From positions 1 through 52,746 of the forward strand of contig CASFRX010000031.1 of assembly GCA_949297075.1 (NCBI GenBank): 52,746 nucleotides of DNA. The letters are read 5' to 3'. Positions 15,318 through 24,561 of this stretch are shown here, in pieces; position 1 is the stretch's first letter, and each line of letters starts with the position of its first letter. The DNA comes from an uncultured Oscillospiraceae bacterium (GTDB lineage Bacteria; Bacillota; Clostridia; Oscillospirales; Acutalibacteraceae). The translations under genes were made by a program, and so were the position numbers. Under the pieces are notes generated by a model that searched no databases, was not told the DNA's origin, and was given only the letters and a program-made list of their open reading frames with translations.

Positions 15318-17063
15318 ATGTCTGCTATGAATATAATTTCGCTCTTTGGTGGCCTGGCATTTTTCCTTTTCGGCATGAACACAATGGGTTCGGCTCTGGA
15401 AAAGAGGGCAGGCGGTCAGCTTAAAACCGTGCTCGGCAAGCTGACCTCAAATAAGTTCAAAGGCTTTTTGCTCGGTATTATTGTTACGGCAATTATACAG
15501 TCCTCCTCTGCAACAACCGTAATGGTAGTGGGCTTTGTCAACTCAGGTATAATGCAGTTAGGACAAGCTATAGGCATAATAATGGGCGCCAATATAGGCA
15601 CCTCCGTTACCTCATGGCTGCTCAGCTTAACAGGTATAGAGGGCGAAAGCTTCTGGATTACTCTTATGAAACCGGAATCTTTTGTTCCCGTGCTGGCTCT
15701 TATCGGTGCAGTTCTCTATGTATTTATAAAGGACACAAAGAGGAAAGATATCGGTCTAATTCTCCTTGGCTTTTCTATTCTCATGTTCGGTATGGAAACC
15801 ATGTCCGACGCAGTCAAGCCCTTAGCTGATGAACCGTGGTTTGCAAACGCTTTAGTGCTGTTTTCAAACCCCGTCTTAGGCGTTGTTATGGGTGCTGTTA
15901 TCACGGGCGTTATTCAGTCTTCTTCAGCGTCTGTTGGTATTTTGCAGGCTCTTTCAATGACGGGTGCTGTCAGCTATACTACGGCAATTCCCATAATTAT
16001 GGGCCAGAATATAGGCACTTGCCTTACTGCCATTATCTCTTGTGCAGGTGCAAACAAAAACGCAAAGCGTGCGGCTTTTGTTCACCTCTATTTTAATATT
16101 ATCTCAACTCTGATTATGCTTCCTCTGTTTTGGATAATTAAGAGCGTTGCGGATATTGAAATGCTTAATTCTGCGGTTACTCCGTTTAGTATAGCTCTGC
16201 TTCACACGGGCTTTAATGCGGCCGCAGTTTTGATTCTTTTCCCGATGTCCAAGCTGCTTGAAAAATTAGCTTGCATTACTGTCAGAGATAAATCTGAGGA
16301 TGATGAAAAGAATATTTTGCTGGATGAGCGCCTTTTCAGCACTCCTGCCGTTGCTGTTGCACAGAGCAGAGCCGTTACGGAAAAAATGGCTCAGCTTAGT
16401 ATGAATATATTAATTGATGCTATGGATATGTTTGAGAATTATGATGAAAAGATAGCCGAGAAAATACGAAAAGGCGAAAAGAAAGCCGATGTTTATGAAG
16501 ATACTTTGGGAGACTATCTTGTCAAGCTCAGCACCTGCGATTTGAGCGATAGCGATAACAGAGATGTAACCATGCAGCTCCATATGATAGGGGATTTGGA
16601 ACGCTTGAGTGACCATGCTCTGAATATATTGGAGTCTGCCGAGGAACTCCGTGAAAAGAAAATGGATTTTTCCGGTCAAGCAAAAAAAGAAATGCGGAAT
16701 ATCATAGCCGCAACTACGGAGATTCTAAATCTTTCCGTAAAATCATTCATTAGTAATGACCTTGAGAGCGCCGCTCTTGTCGAACCTCTTGAGCAGGTTA
16801 TAGATAAGCTCAAAATGACTATGAAAAACAGCCATGTTGAGCGTCTGCGCCGCAATGAATGTACAATAGAGCAGGGCTTCGTGTTTAATGATATTATCAC
16901 AAACTTGGAGCGTGTTTCCGACCACTGCTCCAATATTGCCGTTTGCTTGATTGAAACTGCAAATGATCGCTTTGATATGCATAAATATCTTAAAACGGTT
17001 AAAAAGGAAGATGAAAATTTCAAGAAGAATTACGAGATGTTTGCGCTAAAATATTCAGTTTAA
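15318..17063 (+). CDS. Na+/phosphate cotransporter with C-terminal PhoU domain
   Basis: The 581-residue protein has two Na/Pi cotransporter repeats in membrane helices. Each carries a QSSSA signature: IQSSSATTVM near residues 61-70 and IQSSSASVGIL near 202-212. From about residue 330 a cytoplasmic PhoU-like helical domain runs to the end (DLERLSDHALNI and LERVSDHCSNIA are the paired metal-binding repeats). This NptA/YjbB-like architecture moves phosphate with sodium; in some bacteria it works as an exporter. GAGGTAACTGT precedes the ATG. Its last 9 bases overlap the convergent PHP gene. No pho operon neighbours are seen, so it is probably a stand-alone transporter. Confidence 0.92.
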   Translation: MSAMNIISLFGGLAFFLFGMNTMGSALEKRAGGQLKTVLGKLTSNKFKGFLLGIIVTAIIQSSSATTVMVVGFVNSGIMQLGQAIGIIMGANIGTSVTSWLLSLTGIEGESFWITLMKPESFVPVLALIGAVLYVFIKDTKRKDIGLILLGFSILMFGMETMSDAVKPLADEPWFANALVLFSNPVLGVVMGAVITGVIQSSSASVGILQALSMTGAVSYTTAIPIIMGQNIGTCLTAIISCAGANKNAKRAAFVHLYFNIISTLIMLPLFWIIKSVADIEMLNSAVTPFSIALLHTGFNAAAVLILFPMSKLLEKLACITVRDKSEDDEKNILLDERLFSTPAVAVAQSRAVTEKMAQLSMNILIDAMDMFENYDEKIAEKIRKGEKKADVYEDTLGDYLVKLSTCDLSDSDNRDVTMQLHMIGDLERLSDHALNILESAEELREKKMDFSGQAKKEMRNIIAATTEILNLSVKSFISNDLESAALVEPLEQVIDKLKMTMKNSHVERLRRNECTIEQGFVFNDIITNLERVSDHCSNIAVCLIETANDRFDMHKYLKTVKKEDENFKKNYEMFALKYSV

Positions 17064-17813
17064 TATTTTTTTGATTTCTTCAATACAATTCTGAGTGGAT
17101 ATATTTATCAGCTTGTGGGCGTCTGTGCCTACATTGAATATAATGCCTGTTTCTCTGCCGATGTTGTACATCTTTCTGTAAAATTTCGGAAAATGGGGGA
17201 TAACATTGAGATTGAGCTCAAATGCAGTTTCGTGCATTTGAGCTTTTTTGAATAAGTCGCCGATTTCGTTTTCTGTAAAACAATCGGGTACGCTTCCTTT
17301 TTCAAAGCTGACAGAGCCGTTTGACATATTTACTAAATATTCATCGTGGAACGGATGGGCAATGCAGTCCGCACGGTCGGATTCAATAAGTGCGGTTAAA
17401 ACTGATATCATGTGATTTTTATATCCCAACGGGCTTTTATCTTCGGGGTGCTCCCAACCGGCGACATGATAGTGGTTGTGTGCCCAAAGGCGGTAATCAA
17501 GCTCCGGCTTTTCATTTTGGAAAGTGAATTTGTTTATGCCGTAAGCAGAAAGCTCAGCTCCGACAAGAATCTTGATTTTTTTGTCAGCTTCAGCAACTTT
17601 TGCCTTTAAATCGGCGATATTATGTCTGAAATCATCATTTTCAATAAGTACATGGTCGGTTATGGCAATAGTTTCAAGACCGGCTTTTTCTGCCGCCTTG
17701 ATAATAGCGTCAAACTCCATTTCAGGGTTTGCACACCTTGAAAAAGCAGAGTGAATATGCAGGTTTTGTTTTGTTAAAATGTCAATATCGTATGTCTTTT
17801 CGTGAAAATACAT
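17055..17813 (-). CDS. PHP-domain phosphoesterase (histidinol-phosphatase-like)
   Basis: The 252-residue protein has a PHP metal-binding fold: motif I NLHIHSAFS (about residues 17-25), motif II ITDHVL, GAELSAYG, AHPFHDEY and the terminal TDAHK. These His/Asp residues bind two or three metals for phosphoester hydrolysis. It resembles stand-alone PHP proteins of the histidinol-phosphatase or YcdX type, but no histidine genes are near, so the substrate is unknown. Its ATG overlaps the TAA of upstream mtaB (TAATG), so the two are translationally coupled, and its 3' end overlaps the Na/Pi gene by 9 bases on the other strand. Confidence 0.85.
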   Translation of the reverse strand: MYFHEKTYDIDILTKQNLHIHSAFSRCANPEMEFDAIIKAAEKAGLETIAITDHVLIENDDFRHNIADLKAKVAEADKKIKILVGAELSAYGINKFTFQNEKPELDYRLWAHNHYHVAGWEHPEDKSPLGYKNHMISVLTALIESDRADCIAHPFHDEYLVNMSNGSVSFEKGSVPDCFTENEIGDLFKKAQMHETAFELNLNVIPHFPKFYRKMYNIGRETGIIFNVGTDAHKLINISTQNCIEEIKKILN

Positions 17814-19102
17814 TATACTGTTTCTCCTATACAGCAGTCATCTTCGACCGCTGTTATTTTTATGTTGTAAAATTCTCCGCATTCAGCGCCTGAGATGATT
17901 TTTACGGGTGTGTAGTTGGCGGTGTAGCCGTTGCAGCTGCCGTCGTCTTCCTTGGTTTCCGCAAGCACTTCAACGGTTTTGCCGATTTGCGCTCTTAAAA
18001 ATGCGGTGCGTATTTCGTTGGCGGCATCTGCCATTCTTTGGGCTCGCTCCTGCTTTGTCTTTTTGTCCTGCTGGTCGGGAAAGCTTGCCGCTCTTGTGCC
18101 GATACGGACCGAGTAGGGGAATACATGAACCTTTTCAAAACCTATAGCTTTGACAAATTCAAGGGACTGATTAAATTCATCGTCTGTTTCTCCTGCAAAT
18201 CCTACCATAACATCAGTTGTAATTGTGCAGTCCTTGAAGCTTGCCCGCAAATCGGCGCAAATTCGAGCGTATTCCGCCGCATCGTAGTAGCGGTTCATTC
18301 TTTTCAGCGTTTCAGTACAGCCGCTTTGAAGAGAAATATGGAATTGAGGGCAAAGCTTTTCTTGCCTTTTCAGCCCTTTAATCATTTCTTCCGTCATGTG
18401 GTCGGGCTCTAATGAGCCTAAACGCACCCGTTTAATTCCGTCTACACTGCAAACTGCGTCAACGGCGTCACATAATGTTAAGCCGGTATCTGTGCCGTAG
18501 GAGGAGAGATTAATTCCCACAAGCACAATTTCACGATAGCCGTTGGCCGCAAGGGCTTGAGCTTCTTTCTTTATGTCGGCAAGCGCTTTTGAACGCACGC
18601 GGCCTCTTGCATAGGGAATAATGCAATAAGAGCAAAAACGGTTGCAGCCGTCTTCAATTTTTATTGCCGCTCTTGTCCTTTCATCAAAGCTGCTTATGGA
18701 GCAGGGCGAGAATTTATCACCGCTTTGATGCTGCCGGGTTTTGATTGTTCTTTGGCGGTTCGCCAAATATTCTTTAATCATTTGCGGAAGCTTTTCGTTG
18801 CTGTGGTTTCCTGCAACAATGTCTGCTTGGATAAGCTCCTGTGCAGCGTTCGGGTAAGCTTGGGGCATACAGCCTGTGAGCACAACAACGCTGTCGGAAT
18901 GTAAACGCTTAAAATGGCGCACAGCCTGACGGGTTTTCTTGTCGCTTTCTGCCGTTACGGTGCATGAGTTTATTATGTAAACATCGGCCTCCTCGCTGTC
19001 GGGTACAATTATAAACCCATCTTTTGTGAGAGCCTCGCAGAGAACCTGAGTTTCGTATTGATTAACTTTACAGCCTAATGTGTAAAAAGCAGCCTTCATC
19101 AT
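17813..19102 (-). CDS. mtaB: tRNA t6A37 methylthiotransferase MtaB
   Basis: The 429-residue protein is a radical-SAM methylthiotransferase. The N-terminal UPF0004 domain has its cluster cysteines in YTLGCKVNQYE, NSCTVT and LTGCMPQ. The radical-SAM triad is CNRFCSYC near residues 153-160, and a C-terminal TRAM-like domain follows. The opening GCKVNQYET and the CxxxCxxC context match MtaB (YqeV), which converts t6A37 to ms2t6A37, rather than MiaB or RimO. Two ATGs (19102, 19099) are in frame after AGGAG; the second has the better spacing. It is coupled to the downstream PHP gene by TAATG. Together with tcdA it suggests more than one fate of t6A37 in this organism. Confidence 0.95.
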   Translation of the reverse strand: MMKAAFYTLGCKVNQYETQVLCEALTKDGFIIVPDSEEADVYIINSCTVTAESDKKTRQAVRHFKRLHSDSVVVLTGCMPQAYPNAAQELIQADIVAGNHSNEKLPQMIKEYLANRQRTIKTRQHQSGDKFSPCSISSFDERTRAAIKIEDGCNRFCSYCIIPYARGRVRSKALADIKKEAQALAANGYREIVLVGINLSSYGTDTGLTLCDAVDAVCSVDGIKRVRLGSLEPDHMTEEMIKGLKRQEKLCPQFHISLQSGCTETLKRMNRYYDAAEYARICADLRASFKDCTITTDVMVGFAGETDDEFNQSLEFVKAIGFEKVHVFPYSVRIGTRAASFPDQQDKKTKQERAQRMADAANEIRTAFLRAQIGKTVEVLAETKEDDGSCNGYTANYTPVKIISGAECGEFYNIKITAVEDDCCIGETV

Positions 19103-19223
19103 TTTACTCCTAAAGTCTTATTGTCTAAATTTTAATTATACATTGTTTATAAAACTTTATCAATAGAATTTATTGTTAATCTGCTTCATAAATATCTAAT
19201 ATATTCAGTTAGGAGGAATATTT

Positions 19224-20402
19224 GTGAAACGAAAGGTTATTTCCTGTGTCTGTTTTGTTATGGCTTTGCTTTTGGCTTTTCCTGTCTGTGCCGAAGCAGA
19301 GAGCGACAGCGGCGAACTGCCTGTTACCGTAAATGCAAAAGCTGCAGTTCTTATGGATGTTTCAACGGGCAAGGTTCTTGCCGCTGCGAATGAGAATGAA
19401 AAGCTTTATCCGGCATCCGTTACTAAGATTATGCCGCTTTTGCTGATTATGGAAGCGATTGATGCAGGGGTGCTAAGCCTCAGCGATGAGGTCGTTGCAA
19501 GCGCAACCGCCGCATCTAAGGGCGGCTCTCAAATCTGGCTCAAAGAGGGCGAAACCATGACTGTTGATGAGCTGCTCCGTGCAACGGCGATTTACAGCGC
19601 AAATGACGCCTGCTCAGCCTTGGGCGAACATCTTGCGGGCAGTGAGGAGGCTTTTGTTGATATGCTCAATAAACGGGCAAAAGAGCTGGGCATGAACAAT
19701 ACGCATTTTGATAACTGCACCGGGCTTGATGACACAACTACAACTCATCTGACAACGGCTTACGATGTTGCAATCATGTCTGCCGAGCTTTTGAAGCACG
19801 AGTTAATACAGCGTTACACAACCGTTTGGATGGATTCCCTGCGAAACGGTGCAACTCAGCTTGTAAACACAAATAAACTCGTGCGCTTTTATGACGGAGC
19901 AACAGGGCTTAAAACAGGCACAACTGCTAAAGCAGGCTGCTGTGTTTCAGCCTCCGCTATGCGTGACGGTACTCATCTTGTTGCGGTTATTATGGGTAGT
20001 CCGACGAGCAACGACCGCTTTAACGGCGCAAAAGCTCTGCTTAATTGGGGCTTTGCCAATTATGAAACCGTAACACCTACAGTAGATAAATCCCTTATCG
20101 TGCCCATCGGAGTTATAGGCGGAATTCAGGAGAGCTTTACTCCCGTTGTACCGGAATTAAGGCCGATTTTGCTGAAAAAAGGCGATTTTGAACGCTTGGA
20201 GCAGAATGTTGACCTTGCGGCGGATGTTGCGGCTCCCGTAGAAACGGGACAACGTGTGGGAACTATAAAATTCATCCTGGACGGCGAAACGGTAGGGGAA
20301 TATCCCCTCACTGCTCCTCATGCTGTGGAAGAATTGACCATATTTGAGGTTTTGCGCCGTTTTTTGTGCTCTTTTGAGTGCTTAATAAAAGATGAGAGCT
20401 AA
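19224..20402 (+). CDS. D-alanyl-D-alanine carboxypeptidase (DacF/PBP5 family)
   Basis: The 392-residue precursor has a signal peptide (MKRKVISCVCFVMALLL, cleavage near VCAEA). It is a serine peptidase S11 with all three penicillin-binding motifs: SVTK (SxxK, about residue 66), SAN (about 125) and KTG (about 230). A C-terminal PBP5-type domain (about 290-370) and a final amphipathic stretch (IFEVLRRFLCSFECLI) probably anchor it to the outer membrane leaflet face. It trims the terminal D-Ala of peptidoglycan stem peptides. It starts at GTG 19224 after AGGAGG (7-nt spacing). Given the other spore genes it may be the DacF type, but DacA-type vegetative function cannot be excluded. Confidence 0.93.
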   Translation: MKRKVISCVCFVMALLLAFPVCAEAESDSGELPVTVNAKAAVLMDVSTGKVLAAANENEKLYPASVTKIMPLLLIMEAIDAGVLSLSDEVVASATAASKGGSQIWLKEGETMTVDELLRATAIYSANDACSALGEHLAGSEEAFVDMLNKRAKELGMNNTHFDNCTGLDDTTTTHLTTAYDVAIMSAELLKHELIQRYTTVWMDSLRNGATQLVNTNKLVRFYDGATGLKTGTTAKAGCCVSASAMRDGTHLVAVIMGSPTSNDRFNGAKALLNWGFANYETVTPTVDKSLIVPIGVIGGIQESFTPVVPELRPILLKKGDFERLEQNVDLAADVAAPVETGQRVGTIKFILDGETVGEYPLTAPHAVEELTIFEVLRRFLCSFECLIKDES

Positions 20403-20440
20403 AAAGTTGTAAAAAATATAAAAAATTTATGCAAATCATC

Positions 20441-20469
20441 TTGCAATAGTTTAAAATATCGGTTAAAAT
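20441..20469 (+). promoter_or_regulatory. Sigma-A promoter for pgi
   Basis: TTGCAA (20441-20446) and TAAAAT (20464-20469) are 17 nt apart. Transcription near 20476 gives a 70-nt leader that contains the 20527-20541 hairpin. Confidence 0.65.
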
Positions 20470-20526
20470 AAACAAAAATATATGTATCAGTTAAGGAGTA
20501 TTTGCGGCACGGCTTTTTCTACCTCG

Positions 20527-20541
20527 TGTCACAAGGTGACA
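20527..20541 (+). promoter_or_regulatory. Hairpin over the pgi ribosome binding site
   Basis: TGTCAC (20527-20532) and GTGACA (20536-20541) form a perfect 6-bp stem with a 3-nt AAG loop. The likely Shine-Dalgarno AAGGTG (20533-20538) spans loop and 3' arm, so folding would hide part of it 7 to 14 nt before ATG 20548. A regulatory effect is plausible but unproven. Confidence 0.4.
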
Positions 20542-20547
20542 ATTTCT

Positions 20548-21882
20548 ATGGCAATTAAACTCAACCCCTCCTATGTCGGCAAAGCTGCAACCGGCAAGGA
20601 GCTCAAAGCAATCGAATCCGAAATTTTAAAGGCTCACGAAGCTCTCCATAACGGCACAGGCGCAGGCAACGATTTCCTCGGCTGGCTCGATTTGCCCGTT
20701 AATTACGATAAAGCGGAGTTTGAAGCTATCAAATCTGCTGCGGCAAAAATTCGCAGCGATTCAAAGGCTCTCGTTGTTATCGGTATTGGCGGCTCATATC
20801 TCGGGGCTCGTGCGGCTATCGAATTTTGCAAGTCGGCAAACTACAATTTGCTTTGCAAGGATACACCTCAGATTTTCTTCACAGGTAACACAATAAGCTC
20901 TTCCTCGGTTTCAGAGGTTATGGAGCTTATCAACGGCAAAGATTTTTCAATCAATGTTATTTCCAAGAGCGGCACTACTACCGAGCCTGCCGTTGCTTTC
21001 CGTGTTTTCAAAGAAATTCTTGAAGCAAAATACGGCAAGGAAGAAGCTGCAAAGCGTATATATGTTACAACCGATAAGGCACGAGGCACTCTCAAGAGCC
21101 TTGCAGATAAAGAGGGCTATCAGACCTTTGTTGTGCCGGACGATGTCGGCGGCCGTTATTCAGTGCTCACAGCTGTAGGTTTGCTGCCTATTGCTGCCGC
21201 AGGTATTGATATTGACGCTCTTATGCAGGGTGCGGCAGACGCAAGAGAAAAATATTCCGTTCCTTCAATAGATAATGATTGCTACAAGTATGCTGCAATG
21301 CGCAACCTGCTTTACCGCAGCGGTAAAAAAGTTGAAATGTTCGTCAGCTACGAGCCGTCATTCACCCTTATGTGCGAATGGCTCAAACAGCTCTACGGAG
21401 AGAGCGAGGGCAAACAGCTAAAGGGTCTCTATCCTTCTTCAGCGATTTATTCTACTGATCTTCATTCATTGGGTCAATATGTCCAAGAGGGCGAAAGGCT
21501 TATGTTTGAAACAGTAGTCTATGTCGATAAACCTAAGACAGATGTTGACATTAAAGAAGATCCCGAAAATGTTGACGGTCTTAACTTCCTTGCAGGCAAA
21601 ACGGTTTCTTTCGTAAACCGCAAAGCTTTCGAGGGAACTCTTTTAGCACATACTGACGGCGATGTTCCCAATATTGTGCTCGAAATTCCGGAAATGAACG
21701 AATATGTTTTGGGCGAGCTTATTTTCTTCTTTGAAAAAGCTTGTGCAATTTCAGGCTATGTGCTTGGCGTTAATCCTTTCGATCAGCCCGGCGTAGAAAG
21801 CTACAAGAAGAATATGTTTGCGTTGCTGGGCAAGCCCGGTTACGAAGATATGAGAGCAGAGCTGGAAGCAAAGCTGAAGTAA
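20548..21882 (+). CDS. pgi: Glucose-6-phosphate isomerase
   Basis: From ATG 20548 the product is 444 residues, the length of Bacillus Pgi (about 450). It shows the sugar-phosphate isomerase signatures: [13 protein letters not shown] (about 74-86), [11 protein letters not shown] (about 134-144), [14 protein letters not shown] (about 194-207) and the later [14 protein letters not shown]. It interconverts glucose 6-phosphate and fructose 6-phosphate, linking glycolysis to the products of glycogen phosphorylase found further on. An upstream in-frame ATG at 20482 lacks a ribosome site and would add 22 unlikely residues, so I reject it. The gene is followed after 28 nt by a P-loop protein gene with its own AAGGAG. 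Confidence 0.96.
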   Translation: MAIKLNPSYVGKAATGKELKAIESEILKAHEALHNGTGAGNDFLGWLDLPVNYDKAEFEAIKSAAAKIRSDSKALVVIGIGGSYLGARAAIEFCKSANYNLLCKDTPQIFFTGNTISSSSVSEVMELINGKDFSINVISKSGTTTEPAVAFRVFKEILEAKYGKEEAAKRIYVTTDKARGTLKSLADKEGYQTFVVPDDVGGRYSVLTAVGLLPIAAAGIDIDALMQGAADAREKYSVPSIDNDCYKYAAMRNLLYRSGKKVEMFVSYEPSFTLMCEWLKQLYGESEGKQLKGLYPSSAIYSTDLHSLGQYVQEGERLMFETVVYVDKPKTDVDIKEDPENVDGLNFLAGKTVSFVNRKAFEGTLLAHTDGDVPNIVLEIPEMNEYVLGELIFFFEKACAISGYVLGVNPFDQPGVESYKKNMFALLGKPGYEDMRAELEAKLK

Positions 21883-21910
21883 AAAATACACATATTAAGG
21901 AGAAATAATT

Positions 21911-22327
21911 ATGGTAAAACTCATTCTCGGTCACAAAGGCTCAGGCAAAACAAAGAAGCTCATCGATCTTGTTAATGCAGCAGTCGAGGCTTCTAACGGC
22001 AATGTTGTTTGTGTTGAAAAAGAGCCTCTTCTCACTCTTGACATCACACACCGTGCAAGACTTACAGCGACCGATGACTATAAAGTAAGCGGTTACGATG
22101 CATTCTACGGCTTCCTTGCAGGCATCTGTGCAAGAGACCACGATATTACAGATATTTTTGTTGATGCAACTCTTCGCATCGGCGGCAGAGATTATGAGAA
22201 GCTTGCTGATTTCATCGAAAAGATTGCTGAGCTCTCCAAGATTACAGAGCATGATATCACTCTCACAGTATCCGCTGATAAGGAGGAAATTCCCGCTCGT
22301 GCTTTTGAGTTCTGCGAAGTTCTGTAA
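21911..22327 (+). CDS. Conserved P-loop protein of unknown function
   Basis: This 138-residue protein starts with a Walker A loop (GHKGSGKTKK, residues 7-16). A possible Walker B follows (IFVDATLRI, about 82-90), in a small alpha/beta fold. Similar short proteins are common in Clostridia and are often mislabelled as twitching-motility PilT; nothing here supports motility. It probably binds ATP or GTP, but partner and process are unknown. It shares the transcription unit with pgi (28-nt gap, AAGGAG ribosome site), and a consensus promoter for the next operon begins 28 nt after its stop. Confidence 0.75.
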   Translation: MVKLILGHKGSGKTKKLIDLVNAAVEASNGNVVCVEKEPLLTLDITHRARLTATDDYKVSGYDAFYGFLAGICARDHDITDIFVDATLRIGGRDYEKLADFIEKIAELSKITEHDITLTVSADKEEIPARAFEFCEVL

Positions 22328-22354
22328 AGTTCTCCAAAACTAAATAAAATAATC

Positions 22355-22383
22355 TTGACAAAATAAGATTTTAAAGGTATAAT
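22355..22383 (+). promoter_or_regulatory. Consensus sigma-A promoter for yceD-rpmF
   Basis: TTGACA (22355-22360) and TATAAT (22378-22383) with an exact 17-nt spacer. The 50-nt leader contains a small GCGC stem (about 22403-22420) ahead of the GGGAGG ribosome site. Confidence 0.88.
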
Positions 22384-22441
22384 GTTTTCTGCGTGTTATC
22401 CGGCGCAGCCTTTACAGCGCTGTGAGGGAGGTTAAAAAACA

Positions 22442-22945
22442 GTGTTTTTAGAGCTTGAACCCATTTTTAACAACATAGGCGAAAAACTTGAGTTTGATTA
22501 TGAGATGGATCTTTCAGCTCTCGAAATCAGTTCTTTATATCCTTTCCCAAAGCCGGTTAAAATCAGCGGTTGTGTTTTCAATCGTGCAGGCGTTGTTCAG
22601 CTTCAGGCTCAGGTTGAGCTTGAGTTTGATGCGCCGTGCGATTTATGTGCGCAGCAAACAGTTACACCTCTTACTATTCCCGTTTCTCATGTTCTGGTCA
22701 CCTCGCTCAATAACGAGGAGAACGATGAGTTGATTCTTCTTGAGTCATTCCGGTTCGACCTTGACCAACTCGTTACGGAGGATATTTTGCTCAGTCTGCC
22801 CTCAAGGCATCTGTGCAAAGAGGATTGCAAGGGAGTTTGCCAATATTGCGGCAAAAACCTTAATCACGACTCATGCAACTGTTCTGCTCCGTTAGACCCT
22901 CGTCTGGCGGTTTTAAGGCAGTTGTTGGATAATAACGATGAGTAG
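22442..22945 (+). CDS. yceD: YceD/DUF177 family protein
   Basis: The 167-residue acidic protein belongs to the DUF177 (YceD, YlbN) family, which is almost always encoded directly upstream of rpmF, as here (29-nt gap). Two cysteine pairs are visible: CDLC in the middle, and a Cys cluster [16 protein letters not shown] near 124-139, the C-terminal signature. Family members are linked to 23S rRNA accumulation or ribosome assembly in some bacteria and plants; the molecular role is not settled. The start is GTG 22442, preceded by GGGAGG at 10 nt. It and rpmF share the promoter at 22355-22383 and the terminator at 23163-23192. Confidence 0.9.
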   Translation: MFLELEPIFNNIGEKLEFDYEMDLSALEISSLYPFPKPVKISGCVFNRAGVVQLQAQVELEFDAPCDLCAQQTVTPLTIPVSHVLVTSLNNEENDELILLESFRFDLDQLVTEDILLSLPSRHLCKEDCKGVCQYCGKNLNHDSCNCSAPLDPRLAVLRQLLDNNDE

Positions 22946-22974
22946 AAGTTACACAGCAGCAAGGAGGTTCCGAA

Positions 22975-23157
22975 ATGGCAGTTCCGAAGAGAAGAGTCTC
23001 TAAGGCAAGAAGAGACAAAAGACGCAGCAGCGTATGGAAGCTTGATGCACCTGAGCTGGTCAAGTGCCCCAAGTGCGGTGAGTATAAGAGACCGCACAGA
23101 CTGTGTCCCAACTGTGGCTATTATAATGGCAGACAGGTAATTGATACAGAGGCATAA
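22975..23157 (+). CDS. rpmF: Ribosomal protein L32, zinc-binding form
   Basis: The 60-residue protein opens [18 protein letters not shown], the L32 signature. It carries a zinc ribbon with CPKCG (about 31-35) and CPNCG (about 44-48), so this is the C+ paralogue type that holds zinc. It is part of the large ribosomal subunit. A strong AAGGAGG precedes the ATG. It ends the yceD-rpmF operon, and a hairpin with T-tract lies 6 nt after the stop. Confidence 0.98.
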   Translation: MAVPKRRVSKARRDKRRSSVWKLDAPELVKCPKCGEYKRPHRLCPNCGYYNGRQVIDTEA

Positions 23158-23162
23158 GCTTT

Positions 23163-23201
23163 AAGGCAGGGAGAGCTTTTCTCTCTGCCTTTTGCTTTTT
23201 T
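23163..23201 (+). terminator. Terminator after rpmF
   Basis: AAGGCAGGGAG pairs with CTCTCTGCCTT (11 bp with one G-T pair) around an AGCTTTT loop, followed by TTTGCTTTTTT. It is a standard intrinsic terminator. Confidence 0.85.
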
Positions 23202-23232
23202 CAAACATAACAAAGTTTTAGGAGCATTAAGA

Positions 23233-24543
23233 GTGAGTGTAAAAATCAGCGGTGTTGAGCCGAATTCAGTTTGCGCTAAAAAAATAGCGGCGGGTGATCT
23301 TTTGCTCGCCGTTAATTCTCATGAGATTAACGATGTGCTAGACTACCGCTTTTATACCAGCGCCTGCAAATTGAAGCTCGAAATCGAGACGGCAAAAGGT
23401 AAACACCGCACCGTTAAGGTGAAAAAAGGCGAATACGATGATTTGGGGCTGTGCTTTGAAACCTATTTGATGGATAAGCACCATTCCTGCAAGAATAAGT
23501 GCATATTTTGCTTTATCGACCAGATGCCTAAGGGCATGCGTAGCAGCCTTTATTTCAAGGATGATGATTCACGCCTGTCCTTCCTTTTCGGCAATTATGT
23601 CACTCTTACCAACTTGACAGACAAGGATATTGACCGCATTATAGAAATGCATATCAGTCCCGTTAATGTTTCCGTTCACACCATGAACCCGGATTTGCGC
23701 ATTCAGATGATGAAAAATCCTCATGCAGGTGAAAGCTTGCGATATTTGAACAGGCTTGCAGATGCCGGAATTAAGCTGAATACTCAGCTTGTTCTTTGTC
23801 CCGGTATCAATGACGGAAAAGAGCTTGAATTCAGCCTTTCTGAGTTGGGTAAACTCTATCCTGCCGTGCAGAGTATAGCCTGCGTGCCGGTTGGCTTGAC
23901 AAAGCACCGTGATGGTTTGCCTGAGTTAAAGCCATATACAGCTGAAACCGCAAAGGCCGTTATTGACGCAGTGGATGATTTTAACGCACATTTTAAGTTT
24001 TTTAAAGGAGAAACTATAGCGTACGCCGCCGATGAATTTTATTTAAAAGCAGATATAGCTATTCCCGATGCCGAATATTATGGCGATTATCCACAGCTTG
24101 AAAACGGCGTGGGTATGTGGCGGCTGTTAAAAGAAGAATTTGTTAAAGCACTTGATGAATGTGATTTTAAATTGGAAAAAAAGCGTGCTGTTGCTGTGGC
24201 AACAGGAGAGGCGGCTTACGAGCTTATCAATGAGCTTTGCTCTCTTGCGAAAAAACGCTTTGAGAATATAAGAATCAATGTCATTAAAATTAAGAATACA
24301 TTTTTCGGCGATAGCGTAACCGTCGCCGGTTTGCTGACAGGCCGGGATATTGCGGCTCAGCTCAAAGGGATTGATTTGTGTGATGAGCTTATTATTCCCG
24401 ATTCTGCCCTGAGAGACGGCGAAGAAGTTTTTCTTGATGACATGACTGTATCTCAGCTTTCCGAAGCCTTGGGTGTGCCTGTGGTTTCATCAAAGGCGGA
24501 CGGATATGAGCTGTTGGAGAAATTATTGGGAATTGAAGTTTAA
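23233..24543 (+). CDS. DUF512 family radical-SAM-like protein with N-terminal PDZ
   Basis: The 436-residue protein starts with a PDZ-like segment (about 1-70, GDLLLAVNSHEIND). An iron-sulfur radical SAM-like core comes next with CKNKCIFCFIDQMPKGMR (about 85-102), and a C-terminal DUF512 domain (about 240-436) ends it. Members are often annotated as putative Fe-S oxidoreductases; their reaction is not established. In clostridia the gene typically lies just upstream of der, as here (18-nt gap), which suggests a link to ribosome biogenesis or translation but does not prove it. The start is GTG 23233 with AGGAG 8 nt upstream. Confidence 0.9.
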   Translation: MSVKISGVEPNSVCAKKIAAGDLLLAVNSHEINDVLDYRFYTSACKLKLEIETAKGKHRTVKVKKGEYDDLGLCFETYLMDKHHSCKNKCIFCFIDQMPKGMRSSLYFKDDDSRLSFLFGNYVTLTNLTDKDIDRIIEMHISPVNVSVHTMNPDLRIQMMKNPHAGESLRYLNRLADAGIKLNTQLVLCPGINDGKELEFSLSELGKLYPAVQSIACVPVGLTKHRDGLPELKPYTAETAKAVIDAVDDFNAHFKFFKGETIAYAADEFYLKADIAIPDAEYYGDYPQLENGVGMWRLLKEEFVKALDECDFKLEKKRAVAVATGEAAYELINELCSLAKKRFENIRINVIKIKNTFFGDSVTVAGLLTGRDIAAQLKGIDLCDELIIPDSALRDGEEVFLDDMTVSQLSEALGVPVVSSKADGYELLEKLLGIEV

Positions 24544-24561
24544 AATAAAGGAAGTGAGCAT

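Noticed and set aside
20482..20547. N-terminal extension of Pgi from ATG 20482
   Set aside because: No ribosome site before 20482 and the extra residues do not resemble Pgi; ATG 20548 has AAGGTG and the family N-terminus.
22098..22343. 81-codon ORF overlapping the P-loop gene
   Set aside because: Alternative frame of a gene with a Walker A motif and good start; no support of its own.
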